Shown in pieces: positions 38,924 to 48,093 of a DNA stretch of 64,000 bases; within the stretch, counting starts at the first letter, position 1; every line of letters starts with the position of its first letter. Origin of the DNA: Bryobacterales bacterium (lineage in GTDB: Bacteria > Acidobacteriota > Terriglobia > Bryobacterales > Bryobacteraceae); assembly GCA_020852175.1 (NCBI GenBank), contig JADZBH010000005.1, positions 124,001-188,000 on the forward strand. Reading direction: 5' to 3'. Below the pieces are notes generated by a model. That model was not told the origin of the DNA, searched no databases, and was given only the letters and a program-made list of their open reading frames with translations. Both the position numbers and the translations under genes were made by a program.

Positions 38924-41349
38924 ACCAGACGAGCGCGGGCCTGCTCGAATTCGACGGGTTGAAGCAGTTGCTGGGGCGCTTCGTGCAGTCGCCCGGCGGA
39001 CGGGCGATCCTGGCGGAACTCGAACCGGCGGCGGATCGCCGCGAGTTGGAGGCGCTGGGAGTCGAGACGCAGGAGGCGATCGACTTCCTGAACGCGGCGA
39101 TGGATCCACAGATGGCCGGGCGTGGCGCGGCGTCGCGCCTGCGCTTCGACAATATGCCGGAACTCGACGCCCACCTGAGCAAGCTGCGTATTGAAGGAGC
39201 GGCGCTGGAGCCGGGCGAAATTCTGGAGCTGGTCTCTGTGCTGGACCGCGCGGCCGTTGTGCGTGCGGCGCTGGCGGGCGCGGCGGACCGGCATCCGCGG
39301 CTTGGCGCCCAGGCAGCCCGCATCGGCGATTTCCGGCAGTTGCTGCGCGAGCTCTCGGGCAAGATTCTGCCAGACGGTTCTGTGGCCGATTCGGCTTCGG
39401 TGATGCTGAACCGCGTGCGCCGCGACATCGAGCGGCAGCAGCGCAACATCCATCAGTCGCTCGAACGCTTCCTGCGCGCCCATCGTGACGATGGCGTGCT
39501 GCAGGAAGAGTTCATCACCATACGCAACGACCGTTTTGTCGTGCCGGTGGTGACCGGCCACAAGCGCAAGGTGGACGGCGTGATTCATGCCTCGTCGGGT
39601 TCCGGCCAGACGATGTTCATCGAACCTTTGGAAACCATCGGGCTAAACAACGATCTGGTGCGCCTGCGCGAGGAGGAGGCGCGCGAGGTCTACCGGATTC
39701 TGGCCGCGATGACGTCGCGTTTGCGGGAGGCGCGCGAAGAAATCACCGAGGCATGGCAGGTGCTGGGCGAGCTCGATTTTCTGTTCGCCAAGGGCGCCTT
39801 CGCGCTGGAGTTCGGCGGTGTCATGCCGCGTTTCAGCCTGGCGGGCGACCCGCGGCTGCACCTGCGTTCGGCGCGCCATCCTTTGCTGGAAGACGTGCTG
39901 CGGCGGCAGCGAAAGCATGTGGTGCCTCTCGATCTGACGCTGGAAGGCGCGACGCGCACGCTGTTGATCAGCGGTCCGAACACGGGCGGCAAGACGGTGG
40001 CGTTGAAGACGGTGGGCCTGCTGGCGCTGATGGCCCAAAGCGGCTTGCCGGTGCTCGCGGCCGAGGCCGAGTTCCCGGTTTTCGAAAACATTCTGGCCGA
40101 CATCGGCGATAACCAGTCGATCGAACAATCGCTGAGCACCTTTTCGGCGCATGTGGCGCGGCTGGGACAGATTTTGACCGAAGTGACCGCGAGCGCGCTC
40201 GTGCTGCTGGACGAGGTGGGCCGCGCGACGGATCCCGAGGAGGGCGGCGCTCTGGGCGTGGCCGTTGTAGACCATGTGAGGAAGTGGGGCGCCTTCGCAC
40301 TGGCCTCCACGCACCTGCTGGCCCCGAAGATTTACGGCTCGTCGACCGAAGGCGTGCTGAACGCCGCGATGAGCTTCAACGAACAGACGCTTGCGCCCAC
40401 ATATCACTTGCGGACGGGCATGCCGGGCGCCTCGGCGGGACTGCGCATCGCGGAACGCCTGGGCCTGCCGGCGACGGTGATTGGACAGGCGCGCGGCTAT
40501 CTGAGCACGCAACAGCAGGAACTGGCGCGGTTGCTGCGCCTGCTGGAAACGCGCGCCGACGAACTGGCGCAGCGGGAGGACGAGGTGCGCACGGAGCGCG
40601 ACCGCCTGGAGGCCGAGCGCAACTCGCTGAAGGAGCTTTGGGAGAAGCGCGAGGCGCAAAAAATCGCCGAACTGGAACGCCGCACCGAGACGCTGCTGGA
40701 GGAGTTCCGCCGCCGCGCCGGGGAGACGATCGAGAAACTGGCCGAAGGCGGCGAACAGCGCAAACTGGCGGCCAAGGGTGCGCAGCGCGTGGCCCAGGTG
40801 AAGCGCGAGTTGCGCGAGGAGTTCGCGGCGGTGGTGAGCGTAACGCAGCGGCAAAGCGGCGCGGGCGCGCTTGCCGAAGGACCGCCGGAGCTTCGCGAGG
40901 GCATGCGCGTGAAGCTGAAGGGCGTGCGCGAAGCGGCGCGCATCCGCCGCCTGATCGGCGAAGACCGCCTCGAGGTGGAGGCCGGATTTCTGAAGTTGCA
41001 GATGGAGCGCGGCGATATTCTCGAGGTTCTGCCCGATACGCCCGAAGGGGCCAAGCTGCCGAAGAACGTCACCTACCATGGCACGGAAGCCCCGCTGGTG
41101 AGCTTCCGGGAGTTGAACCTGATCGGGCAGCGGGCCGGCGAAGCGCGCGACGAGGTGGAAAAGTTCCTCGATCAGGCGGCACTGGCCGGGTTGAGCCGCG
41201 TGCGTATTGTGCACGGCCACGGCATGGGCATCTTGAAGAAGATGGTGCGCGAATTGTTGAAGGAGAGCCCGTACGTGGCCAAATTTTACGAAGCGCCGCA
41301 GGTGGAAGGCGGCGCCGGGGCGACCATCGCGGAGATGCGCGAGGAGTGA
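38920..41349 (+). CDS. mutS2: Endonuclease MutS2
   Basis: This 809-residue protein of the MutS2 branch prevents homologous recombination or rescues collided ribosomes in other bacteria. It has the MutS core and ATPase with Walker A ISGPNTGGKTVALKTVG, Walker B LVLLDEVGRATDPEEGG and the ASTHL motif. A long coiled-coil middle (about residues 515-640) leads to a C-terminal Smr nuclease domain with VRIVHGHGMGILKKMVRELL. The usual LDxR of Smr appears as LNLIGQR. It overlaps the NUDIX gene by ATGA. Confidence 0.93.
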   Translation: MNQTSAGLLEFDGLKQLLGRFVQSPGGRAILAELEPAADRRELEALGVETQEAIDFLNAAMDPQMAGRGAASRLRFDNMPELDAHLSKLRIEGAALEPGEILELVSVLDRAAVVRAALAGAADRHPRLGAQAARIGDFRQLLRELSGKILPDGSVADSASVMLNRVRRDIERQQRNIHQSLERFLRAHRDDGVLQEEFITIRNDRFVVPVVTGHKRKVDGVIHASSGSGQTMFIEPLETIGLNNDLVRLREEEAREVYRILAAMTSRLREAREEITEAWQVLGELDFLFAKGAFALEFGGVMPRFSLAGDPRLHLRSARHPLLEDVLRRQRKHVVPLDLTLEGATRTLLISGPNTGGKTVALKTVGLLALMAQSGLPVLAAEAEFPVFENILADIGDNQSIEQSLSTFSAHVARLGQILTEVTASALVLLDEVGRATDPEEGGALGVAVVDHVRKWGAFALASTHLLAPKIYGSSTEGVLNAAMSFNEQTLAPTYHLRTGMPGASAGLRIAERLGLPATVIGQARGYLSTQQQELARLLRLLETRADELAQREDEVRTERDRLEAERNSLKELWEKREAQKIAELERRTETLLEEFRRRAGETIEKLAEGGEQRKLAAKGAQRVAQVKRELREEFAAVVSVTQRQSGAGALAEGPPELREGMRVKLKGVREAARIRRLIGEDRLEVEAGFLKLQMERGDILEVLPDTPEGAKLPKNVTYHGTEAPLVSFRELNLIGQRAGEARDEVEKFLDQAALAGLSRVRIVHGHGMGILKKMVRELLKESPYVAKFYEAPQVEGGAGATIAEMREE

Positions 41350-41351
41350 CG

Positions 41352-41903
41352 ATGCGCGCTTTCTGGTGCCTGGCCGCCGCGCTGCTGTGCGGAGGCTGTA
41401 ACGAGCGGCCCATGTCGCCTTTGGCCGTGGCGGCACGCAGGGGAGATGTGGCACGCATCGCGGAGCTGGCGCGGCACGGAGCTTCTCTCGACGCCTCCAG
41501 CGGCGTGAACGATTGGACGCCCCTGATGCACGCCATCCACGTGAACAGGCCGGAAAGCGTCGAAGCATTGCTGGCCGCCGGGGCCGATCCCAACCACACC
41601 TGCTGCCGGGGCTTGTCGCCTCTGATCCTTGCCGCCGGGTATGGCCAGGAAGCCAACGTGCGTGCGTTGCTGGCCAAGGGGGCCGGCCCGATGTACCGCG
41701 GCCAGGACGGACGCGGCGCATTGGACGTCGCCATCATGGGCCTTAGCGACCGTCCCGGGGCGGCGATGGGAGCGTGCCACGCGGGGGCGGCGCGGGAACT
41801 GCTGGCGGCCGAACCGCGGCTGCGGGACGCGCCGAGACCGGGACGCGCCGTCGAAGCGCTCAAAAGCTGCCCGGAGATTCAGAAGCTGCTGGCCCCGCCG
41901 TAG
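41352..41903 (+). CDS. Ankyrin-repeat lipoprotein-like protein
   Basis: The 183-residue protein begins with an export signal ending in ALLCGGC, a near-lipobox, so it may be a lipoprotein. Ankyrin repeats are visible as SPLAVAARRGDVARIAELARHGASLD, NDWTPLMHAIHVNRPESVEALLAAGADPN and LSPLILAAGYGQEANVRALLAKGA. It lies 2 bp after mutS2 and is probably co-transcribed. A binding role in the periplasm is the most that can be said. Confidence 0.85.
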   Translation: MRAFWCLAAALLCGGCNERPMSPLAVAARRGDVARIAELARHGASLDASSGVNDWTPLMHAIHVNRPESVEALLAAGADPNHTCCRGLSPLILAAGYGQEANVRALLAKGAGPMYRGQDGRGALDVAIMGLSDRPGAAMGACHAGAARELLAAEPRLRDAPRPGRAVEALKSCPEIQKLLAPP

Positions 41904-41924
41904 TGCGGGCGATATACTCGACGC

Positions 41925-43142
41925 GTGAACCGGCGGCACTTCCTAGCATTTCCAGCGGCGGCGGCGGCGATGACGGCGCGCGCCTCGACACAAGAGCTGA
42001 TGGACGAGTTGGGCCGTGTGGCCGCGCGGCCCGTTCTGCGCCTGAACGGGCTGAACGCCCCGGTGACGATCGACTCCATCCGTCTCCTCAAGAAGGACGG
42101 CGGCTACTTCGTGCACGTACGGTCGAAGGAAGGCGCGGAAGGATTATCGTTGCCGCAAACGGGCCGTCCCGAGACGCTGGCGCCCATTTTGAAGGATCTT
42201 GTGATCCCCTTCTTTCTTGGCCGGGATGCGCGCGGGCTGGAAAACGACTTATGGGAGCTCTACCGGTGGAAGAGCAACTACAAGATGTACGGCATCGCCT
42301 TGTGGAGTCCGCAGGCCTGGGTGGAGTGCGCCATTCTCGACATGCTCGGGCGCATCGTGAAGAAGCCCATCGGCGCCTTGATTGGCGAAGTGCGGCGCAC
42401 CCGCGTGCCCATCTACGTGGCCAGCGGCCGGCGTGACACAACGCCGGAACAGGAGATCGAGTATCTCCGGAAACTCGTGGACGAATCGGGCGCCAGGGCT
42501 TTGAAGTTCCGCCTGGGCGGCCGCATGAGCAGAAATGCCGACGCGATGCCCGGACGGACCGCGACACTGATTCCCCTTGTGCGCAAGACCTTCGGCGATT
42601 CCTTCGCCATCCACGGCGATGCGAACTCAAGTTACGATCCGCCTCATGCCATCCGCGTGGGCCGGATGCTGGAAGAGATCAAGGCTGTCTACTTCGAGGA
42701 GCCATGCGAGTTCGACCGTTGGGAGGAGACCAAACAGGTGGCCGATGCGCTTACGATTCCAGTCGCCGGAGGCGAGCAGGAGTTTAGTGAATGGCGCTTC
42801 CGCTGGGCCATCGCCAATCGCATGGTGGACATCGTGCAGCCGGACATCCAGTATTACGGCGGGTTGATCCGCTCCATGCGCGTCGCCCGCATGGCCGATG
42901 TAATGAACATGCCCACGACGGTGCACATCAGCGGCGGATTCGGCTTTGTCTACATGCTCCACTTCGCCTCGGCCGTACGCGATCCGGGACGCTACCAGGA
43001 GTACAAGCTGGGCACGGAGAAGTACGGACAATGGTTCGAAGGCGGCATTCCGGTGAAGGACGGCCACATGAGCGTGCCGCAAGGGCCGGGTTGCGGCATC
43101 GCCGACATCGCCGCCGTGATCAGGGGCGCCGTGGAGGCATGA
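41925..43142 (+). CDS. Enolase-superfamily protein (mandelate racemase/muconate lactonizing type), Tat-exported
   Basis: This 405-residue protein begins at GTG with a twin-arginine-type signal (MNRRHFLAFPAAAAAM). The barrel residues expected for the superfamily can be assigned: Lys in ALKFRLGG, Asp in IHGDANSSYD, Glu in EEPCEFDRWEE, Glu in AGGEQEFS, and a late His in VHISGGFGF. It is likely a sugar-acid dehydratase or epimerase; the substrate is not deducible. Export of an enolase-superfamily enzyme is unusual but frequent in Acidobacteriota and Planctomycetes. Confidence 0.88.
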   Translation: MNRRHFLAFPAAAAAMTARASTQELMDELGRVAARPVLRLNGLNAPVTIDSIRLLKKDGGYFVHVRSKEGAEGLSLPQTGRPETLAPILKDLVIPFFLGRDARGLENDLWELYRWKSNYKMYGIALWSPQAWVECAILDMLGRIVKKPIGALIGEVRRTRVPIYVASGRRDTTPEQEIEYLRKLVDESGARALKFRLGGRMSRNADAMPGRTATLIPLVRKTFGDSFAIHGDANSSYDPPHAIRVGRMLEEIKAVYFEEPCEFDRWEETKQVADALTIPVAGGEQEFSEWRFRWAIANRMVDIVQPDIQYYGGLIRSMRVARMADVMNMPTTVHISGGFGFVYMLHFASAVRDPGRYQEYKLGTEKYGQWFEGGIPVKDGHMSVPQGPGCGIADIAAVIRGAVEA

Positions 43143-43145
43143 CGC

Positions 43146-43619
43146 TCACAACGCTTCGATGGCCGCCAGCACTTCGGCGGCGTGACCCTTGGGTTTCACT
43201 TTTTCGAACACCCTGGCGATCTTGCCCCTCTCATCAATGAGGAACGTGGTACGGGCCACGCCCATGTACTTCCGGCCGTACATCGATTTTTCCTGCCATA
43301 CGCCATAAGCTTCGCAGATGGCGCGATCTTCGTCGGCGAGGATGGTGAACGGCAGTCCGTACTTTGTCTTGAATCTGGCCTGGCGCGTCACGGGGTCGGG
43401 CGAGACTCCCACCACGATGGCTTTCTTCTTCGTCATGGACGGGGACGAGTCTCGAAATTCACACGCCTCGGTGGTGCAGCCGGGCGTGTCCGATTTCGGA
43501 TAAAAGTAGAGCACCACCACGGAACCTTTGTGGCTGGCGAGCTTGAATGTCTTGCCCTGATCGTCCAGGGCGGTGAATCTCGGTGCGGCGGTTCCGGGTT
43601 GCGGGAGGGCTGTGGACAT
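43146..43619 (-). CDS. bcp: Thioredoxin-dependent thiol peroxidase (PrxQ/BCP)
   Basis: This 157-residue peroxiredoxin reduces hydrogen peroxide and organic peroxides in the cytoplasm. It carries the catalytic pair in SDTPGCTTEACEF (peroxidatic and resolving Cys five residues apart), FYPKSDTPG, and GVWQEKSMYGRKYMGVARTTFLID. The ATG at 43619 gives the usual family length; the longer frame to 43805 adds an unrelated tail. It converges on the enolase-superfamily gene with 3 bp between stops, and is divergent from the cytochrome c gene. Confidence 0.94.
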   Translation of the reverse strand: MSTALPQPGTAAPRFTALDDQGKTFKLASHKGSVVVLYFYPKSDTPGCTTEACEFRDSSPSMTKKKAIVVGVSPDPVTRQARFKTKYGLPFTILADEDRAICEAYGVWQEKSMYGRKYMGVARTTFLIDERGKIARVFEKVKPKGHAAEVLAAIEAL

Positions 43620-43725
43620 GGAGTTGACTCTAAGAACATTGGAGCACGCCGCTAGAATTCCAGCATCGATCGAGGGGCGGTTTGAAACCTGTACGCTTTG
43701 GTACGCATCGGATCTACGGGAGGAT

Positions 43726-44073
43726 ATGATAAAATTGCAGAAACATATGAAGCTGCGAGCGATTCTGTATCCCATGGTTGGGGGACTGCTGTTGGTTGCC
43801 CCCACGTTCGCCCAGAAGGAAGGCGACGCCGCGAAGGGTAAGGAAGTTTTTGAACAATGCGCGGTGTGTCACAGCGCCGACACCGATGAGAAGAAGATGG
43901 GCCCGGGGCTGAAGGGTCTGTTCAAGAAGGCGAAGTTGGCCAACGGCAAAGCCGCGAACGAGGCCAACATCCGCGCCATCATTAACGAGGGCGGGAATGG
44001 GATGCCGCCGTACGAAGAAATGCTCGAGAAAAAAGAGAAAGACGATCTGATCGCCTATCTCAAGACTTTGTAG
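43726..44073 (+). CDS. Class I c-type cytochrome
   Basis: The 115-residue protein has a signal peptide (ILYPMVGGLLLVAPTFAQ) and a single haem-binding motif C-A-V-C-H. It also has GPGLKGLFKKAKLANGKAANEANI, and a likely axial Met in NGMPPYEE. It is a small soluble periplasmic electron carrier. GGGAGG lies 2 bp before the ATG at 43726; the ATG at 43747 is an alternative that still keeps the full signal peptide. Confidence 0.92.
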   Translation: MIKLQKHMKLRAILYPMVGGLLLVAPTFAQKEGDAAKGKEVFEQCAVCHSADTDEKKMGPGLKGLFKKAKLANGKAANEANIRAIINEGGNGMPPYEEMLEKKEKDDLIAYLKTL

Positions 44074-44112
44074 TTCCGCCATGCGGGCCGCCGGGTCCGC
44101 GTGTGCCGCCGC

Positions 44113-44190
44113 GTCCCCATCGTCTAGCCCGGCCTAGGACACCGCCCTTTCACGGCGATAACGCGGGTTCGAATCCCGCTGGGGACGCCA
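44113..44190 (+). tRNA. tRNA-Glu (anticodon TTC)
   Basis: The 78-nt cloverleaf has acceptor GTCCCCA against TGGGGAC, an anticodon loop with TTC (CCCTTTCACGG), T arm GCGGG-TTCGAAT-CCCGC, discriminator G and an encoded CCA. Confidence 0.94.
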
Positions 44191-44218
44191 AATCTTTCAT
44201 AGCAGCACTGGACAAATG

Positions 44219-44254
44219 CGGCCCCCTGCGGCGATTCCTGCAGGGGGCCGTTTT
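44219..44254 (+). terminator. Intrinsic terminator after tRNA-Glu
   Basis: An 11-bp stem (CGGCCCCCTGC and its complement) with a 10-nt loop is followed by TTTT at 44251-44254. It lies 28 bp after the tRNA-Glu CCA. Confidence 0.82.
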
Positions 44255-44294
44255 GACACTGTCCGGGTTAGAGCCTGGAACGAGGCGCCGTCAG

Positions 44295-44546
44295 CTAGTT
44301 ATAGTGAGCCCGGTTCAGTTCGATGAACGATTCCTTCTCCGAGGGCACCTCGTCGAGCGGAAAGATGGAACTCGACGGACACACCGGAATGCAGGCGCCA
44401 CAATCGATGCAGCCGTCCGGATCGACGAATAGCTGGCTTGCTTCCTCTACACCAGCCTCGTCCGCCTTGGGGTGGATACAGTCGGTGGGACACGCATCGA
44501 CGCAGTGGAAGTCCTTCGTGCAGTCGTCAGTGATCACATAGGCCAT
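44295..44546 (-). CDS. Ferredoxin with two iron-sulfur motifs
   Basis: This 83-residue ferredoxin has two cysteine clusters. The second, CIDCGACIPVCP, is a regular [4Fe-4S] motif. The first, CTKDFHCVDACPTDC, has spacing C-x5-C-x3-C-x3-C like the first cluster of FdxA-type 7Fe ferredoxins. It would act as a low-potential electron carrier in the cytoplasm. The ATG at 44546 has a GGAG 8 bp upstream; the longer frame to 44852 is not needed. Confidence 0.92.
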   Translation of the reverse strand: MAYVITDDCTKDFHCVDACPTDCIHPKADEAGVEEASQLFVDPDGCIDCGACIPVCPSSSIFPLDEVPSEKESFIELNRAHYN

Positions 44547-44620
44547 AGATACTTTCTCCAGCCTTGTGTTCTGCAATCCTGATGCCGCGCAGGCAACCTG
44601 CCGGATTGTTGCATCTTGCA

Positions 44621-45868
44621 TTAACCGGCGGCTGAATTGGGTGAAGTTCCCCGATGTCCGGCGGAACTGGCACCCAACCACCACAGCAGCAACCCGGCGA
44701 CAGGGAAGAGTGTGGCAACAACAAACGCCTGCTCCCACCGCTGCTGATCGAACAAACGACCCATGTAGGGCATCGCCACAGCCACTGCGGCTCCCCAGGA
44801 ACCCGCACCAAGCCCCGCAATCAGCCCTGCGTGCACCCCCGTGTAGACCCAAGTGGCATAGTGCAGGGAAACCATGACGAATCCCGAGGCTACGAAGGTC
44901 TCAAAGAAAAGCTCGAACAGGAGAGGCGTCCAGTCCGCAATCCCCCCGGGAACGGCCAGACGGTGCGACGCAGCCAACGGCAGGCTGAACAACAGCAGAC
45001 CGCCGAAAATCCAACGGTAGAGAGTGAGCTTCTCCCGTACGCCAGCCCCATATCTGTCCAGAACCCAGCCCCAAAAAAAGTAGCCCACCTCCCAGCCAAG
45101 TGGCGGAACCCACAGCACCTTGCCGACATCCAGTTGGGAAGCTCCCAGCGCCCGGTTCAAGTAGATGGAGGTACCGTACAGGATGAACCCCAGCGGCATG
45201 GCTCCCAAGGCATACGCGGCCATGAAAGCCCACGTTCGAGGATCGGAAATGCCTGGTCCAGGCGGCAGGGGCGTGGCGGAGCCCTGCCGTTCAGGCCGTG
45301 AGCGTAACTCGGGCCGGCGGCTGACGAACGCCCAGAGCACAAGCCACAACACGCCGATGGCCCCCGTGAACCAGAACGCGCCGCGCCAACCGAAGGCGAG
45401 AGCCACCGGCGTTACGATGATGGGCGTCAGGACCGCGCCGAGCGAACCGCCGCTGTAGCTGACCGCGATGCCCCGCGAGCGCTTTTCCATGGGAAGCGTC
45501 TGCACCGCCGTACGCAGACCCCCGGGAAAGGTGGCTCCTTCGCCGAAACCCAGAGCGCCCCGAGCCACGGCAAAGCTCCAGAAGCCGGAGGCAAATGCGT
45601 GCGAAACCGAGGCGAGCGTCCAGAAGCCAACGCTGGCGAACATGCCTTCGCGCAGGCCGGCACGGTCCAGCAGACGCCCCCAAAGGGGATTGCTCGCCAT
45701 ATAGGCGATGGAAAAGACGAAGATGATCCAGCCATATTGCTCGGCGGAGAGCCCGGTTTCGGCCAGGATGGTGGGGGCCAGCAGGGCCAGCGTGTTGCGG
45801 TCAATGTAGCTGATCAGCGAGACGAGCAGCATCGTCAGGCAGGGGATCCATTGGCGAACGGTGATCAC
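44621..45868 (-). CDS. MFS transporter, ACS (anion:cation symporter) type
   Basis: The 415-residue protein has about twelve membrane segments and MFS marks such as ISYIDRNTLALLAPTI in helix 1 and GRLLDRAGLREGM in the loop 2-3 signature. GALGFGEGATFPGG in helix 4 suits the ACS subfamily, which moves hexuronates, galactonate and similar organic anions. The start is GTG with no clear ribosome-binding site. It lies 58 bp downstream of the ketoacyl synthase and may end a five-gene operon that begins with an enolase-superfamily enzyme. Confidence 0.88.
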   Translation of the reverse strand: MITVRQWIPCLTMLLVSLISYIDRNTLALLAPTILAETGLSAEQYGWIIFVFSIAYMASNPLWGRLLDRAGLREGMFASVGFWTLASVSHAFASGFWSFAVARGALGFGEGATFPGGLRTAVQTLPMEKRSRGIAVSYSGGSLGAVLTPIIVTPVALAFGWRGAFWFTGAIGVLWLVLWAFVSRRPELRSRPERQGSATPLPPGPGISDPRTWAFMAAYALGAMPLGFILYGTSIYLNRALGASQLDVGKVLWVPPLGWEVGYFFWGWVLDRYGAGVREKLTLYRWIFGGLLLFSLPLAASHRLAVPGGIADWTPLLFELFFETFVASGFVMVSLHYATWVYTGVHAGLIAGLGAGSWGAAVAVAMPYMGRLFDQQRWEQAFVVATLFPVAGLLLWWLGASSAGHRGTSPNSAAG

Positions 45869-45926
45869 GGAGAAAGGGACAGTGTATCCGGTTCGCCGCC
45901 CCGGACGCGCGCTGGCTCGTCAAAAC

Positions 45927-47141
45927 CTACAACGAAGGCGGAGCTTTGAAGCAGAGCACGGCGTTCAAACCGCCGAAAGCGAAAGAATTCGACAGTGCCG
46001 CGCCAACCTGCTGTAAACGGGCCGCGTTAGGAACCACGTCGAGTTCACATTCGGGGTCGGGCGTCGTGTAGTTCATCGTCGGCGGCAGGATGCCTTGGGC
46101 GAGGGTCATCACGGTGGCCACGGCTTCCAGCGCGCCCGCCGCTCCCAGGGCATGGCCGTGCATGGACTTGGTGGAACTGACGGCGAGCTTCTGCGCATGT
46201 GTTCCAAAAATCGCGTGAATCGCCCTGCACTCGGTCACGTCGTTGGCCAGCGTCCCGGTGCCGTGGGCGTTGATATACCCAATCTCTTCCGGATGCAGGG
46301 AGGCGTCGGCGAGCGCATTGCGCATGGCCAGGGCCGGACCGCCCACGCTCGGCTGCGTGATGTGGTGAGCGTCGGCGCTCATGCCGGCGCCGGCGAATTC
46401 GGCATAGATGCGGGCGCCCCTGGCCCGCGCCGCATCCAGCGGTTCAATCACCATCATGGCCGCACCCTCGCCGAGGATCAGGCCCCGGCGTTCCTTCGAA
46501 AAGGGCCGGCAAGTGTCCGGTGAAACCACGCGCATGGCCTCCCACGCTTTTAAGAACCCCAGGCTGAACGAGGCTTCGGCGCCGCCGACAATGGCGCGGT
46601 CCACCATGCCCGAACGCACCATCCACAAACCCTGGCCCATGGCGTGGCCCGACGAGGCGCAGGCCGTCGAAATCGAGTACACAGGGCCGCTGACACCCCA
46701 TTCCATCGAAAGGAAGCTGGCTCCGGCATTCGACATGATGCGCGGGATGGTCATCGGATGGACACGTCCGGTCTGCTTGCCGTAGAGTTCCTGGAACTGG
46801 ACGTCCTCGCTCACCTGTCCGCCCGCGCAACACCCCGTGAGAATCGCCGTGCGGCTTCCTTTCACCTCATCGGAGGTCAAACCGGAATCCCGTAATGCCT
46901 CGCGACCGGCCACGGCGGCGTACTGCGCGAACGGGTCCAGCAAATCGGCCGTCCTGGAGTCGAAGTGCGCCAGAGGATCCCAATCGCGTATCTGCGCTCC
47001 ATTGGGGAACCGGAGTTGCGGCGCCAGGGATGGATGTAACGGCGCGATGCCGCCGCGACCCTCAATCAATGCTTTCCAAAATTCCGCCGCAGTGAAGCCC
47101 ATCGGCGTGAGCGCGCCCACGCCCGTAACGGCTATCCTCAT
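45927..47141 (-). CDS. Beta-ketoacyl-ACP synthase (KAS II-like)
   Basis: The 404-residue condensing enzyme has the active-site Cys in TACASSGHAMG and His residues in NAHGTGTLANDVTE and MHGHALGAAGALEA, the full Cys-His-His triad. Thus it should elongate acyl-ACP with malonyl-ACP. The ATG at 47141 overlaps the ACP stop (ATGA). Since it is coupled to its own ACP and to a deacetylase, it more likely makes a special acyl chain than housekeeping fatty acids. NodE and FabF-like polyketide enzymes are close alternatives. Confidence 0.92.
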   Translation of the reverse strand: MRIAVTGVGALTPMGFTAAEFWKALIEGRGGIAPLHPSLAPQLRFPNGAQIRDWDPLAHFDSRTADLLDPFAQYAAVAGREALRDSGLTSDEVKGSRTAILTGCCAGGQVSEDVQFQELYGKQTGRVHPMTIPRIMSNAGASFLSMEWGVSGPVYSISTACASSGHAMGQGLWMVRSGMVDRAIVGGAEASFSLGFLKAWEAMRVVSPDTCRPFSKERRGLILGEGAAMMVIEPLDAARARGARIYAEFAGAGMSADAHHITQPSVGGPALAMRNALADASLHPEEIGYINAHGTGTLANDVTECRAIHAIFGTHAQKLAVSSTKSMHGHALGAAGALEAVATVMTLAQGILPPTMNYTTPDPECELDVVPNAARLQQVGAALSNSFAFGGLNAVLCFKAPPSL

Positions 47142-47392
47142 GCGGGAGCGCCCTTCGCTTCCACCAGTTTCCACACGCCCTGAGCCATCTCGCCCAGGTT
47201 TTTCACGTCGCGTGCCGCTTCGTCGGGAATCTGAATGCCAAACTCATTTTCCAGGGCGAACAGGATGTTGATGCCATCCAGGGAGTCGATGCCCAATTCC
47301 ACAAAGCTGGCGTCCAGCCGGTATGTTTCCACCGGCTTGTGCAGCGTCGCGGCGATGCACTGTAGCAGCTTTTGGGTAAACTCTTCGGTCAT
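47138..47392 (-). CDS. Acyl carrier protein
   Basis: The 84-residue protein has the 4'-phosphopantetheine attachment Ser in LGIDSLDGINILFALENEFG and the expected helical, acidic fold. The gene overlaps the deacetylase upstream and the ketoacyl synthase downstream by 4 bp each. It probably serves that synthase rather than general lipid synthesis, as housekeeping acpP usually sits with fabD, fabG and fabF. Confidence 0.93.
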   Translation of the reverse strand: MTEEFTQKLLQCIAATLHKPVETYRLDASFVELGIDSLDGINILFALENEFGIQIPDEAARDVKNLGEMAQGVWKLVEAKGAPA

Positions 47393-48090
47393 GCAAGAAC
47401 CTCACTCACAGTCACTAACTCAAATTGCCGTTCGCGCAAAGCGGGGAGAATCAACCGGACCGCATCGACGGTAGCACGGCAGTCGGCGTCGGGCCGGCCC
47501 GCGCGGCCGTCGTGGAGGCAGACAATCGCTCCATTCCCGGCGGCGGCAACCACCCGGTTGGCTACCCTGGAAGCCGGCAGCTTCCAATCCAGTCCGAGGC
47601 AACTCCACATCACCCCGGTCAGGTCCAAATCGCGCTGCGCGCGCCGTAACCCGAACCAGCGGCAACCGTATGGCGCCCGGAACCAGCGCGGAGCACACCC
47701 GTGGATTTCTTCGAGCACACTCTGGCAGCCCGCCACTTCACCATACACGCCCGAGGGAGTCTTTGCATAGAGGGCGGCATGGGAAAGCGTGTGATTCCCG
47801 ATCTCGTGCCCCTCGTCCGAGACCCGCCGCGCCAGTTCGGGATGACGCCGGGCAGCCTCTCCAATTTGAAAAAAAGACGCTTTAGCGCCCCATTCGCCCA
47901 ACAAATCGAGAAGCGCCGCCGTCCAGAACGAAGGACCGTCATCGAAGGTGAGCGCCAGCCGCGGTCTGTTATCGGAACCACGCCAAACCGAACGGCCAAA
48001 TACCTGCGACGCCCTGCCACGCACCGCCCAGGCGGCGCATCCGATGGCCGCACCCGCCGTCCCCCCCGCCAGCATCCATTCGGAGTGCAT
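47389..48090 (-). CDS. Polysaccharide deacetylase (NodB-type)
   Basis: The 233-residue protein has an N-terminal hydrophobic segment (LAGGTAGAAIGCAAWAV) that may anchor it in the membrane. The NodB domain shows ALTFDDGP (motif 1 with catalytic Asp), HTLSH (zinc-binding motif 2), FRAPYG (motif 3), and VCLHDG (motif 5 with catalytic His). It removes N- or O-acetyl groups from a glycan or a small glycoside. The ATG lies 3 bp after the enolase-superfamily stop and the end overlaps the ACP start, so translation is coupled. Confidence 0.92.
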   Translation of the reverse strand: MHSEWMLAGGTAGAAIGCAAWAVRGRASQVFGRSVWRGSDNRPRLALTFDDGPSFWTAALLDLLGEWGAKASFFQIGEAARRHPELARRVSDEGHEIGNHTLSHAALYAKTPSGVYGEVAGCQSVLEEIHGCAPRWFRAPYGCRWFGLRRAQRDLDLTGVMWSCLGLDWKLPASRVANRVVAAAGNGAIVCLHDGRAGRPDADCRATVDAVRLILPALRERQFELVTVSEVLA

Positions 48091-48093
48091 CGT

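Noticed and set aside
39643-41721. A 692-codon minus-strand frame antisense to mutS2
   Set aside because: It mirrors the codon bias of mutS2 and shows no recognisable motif.
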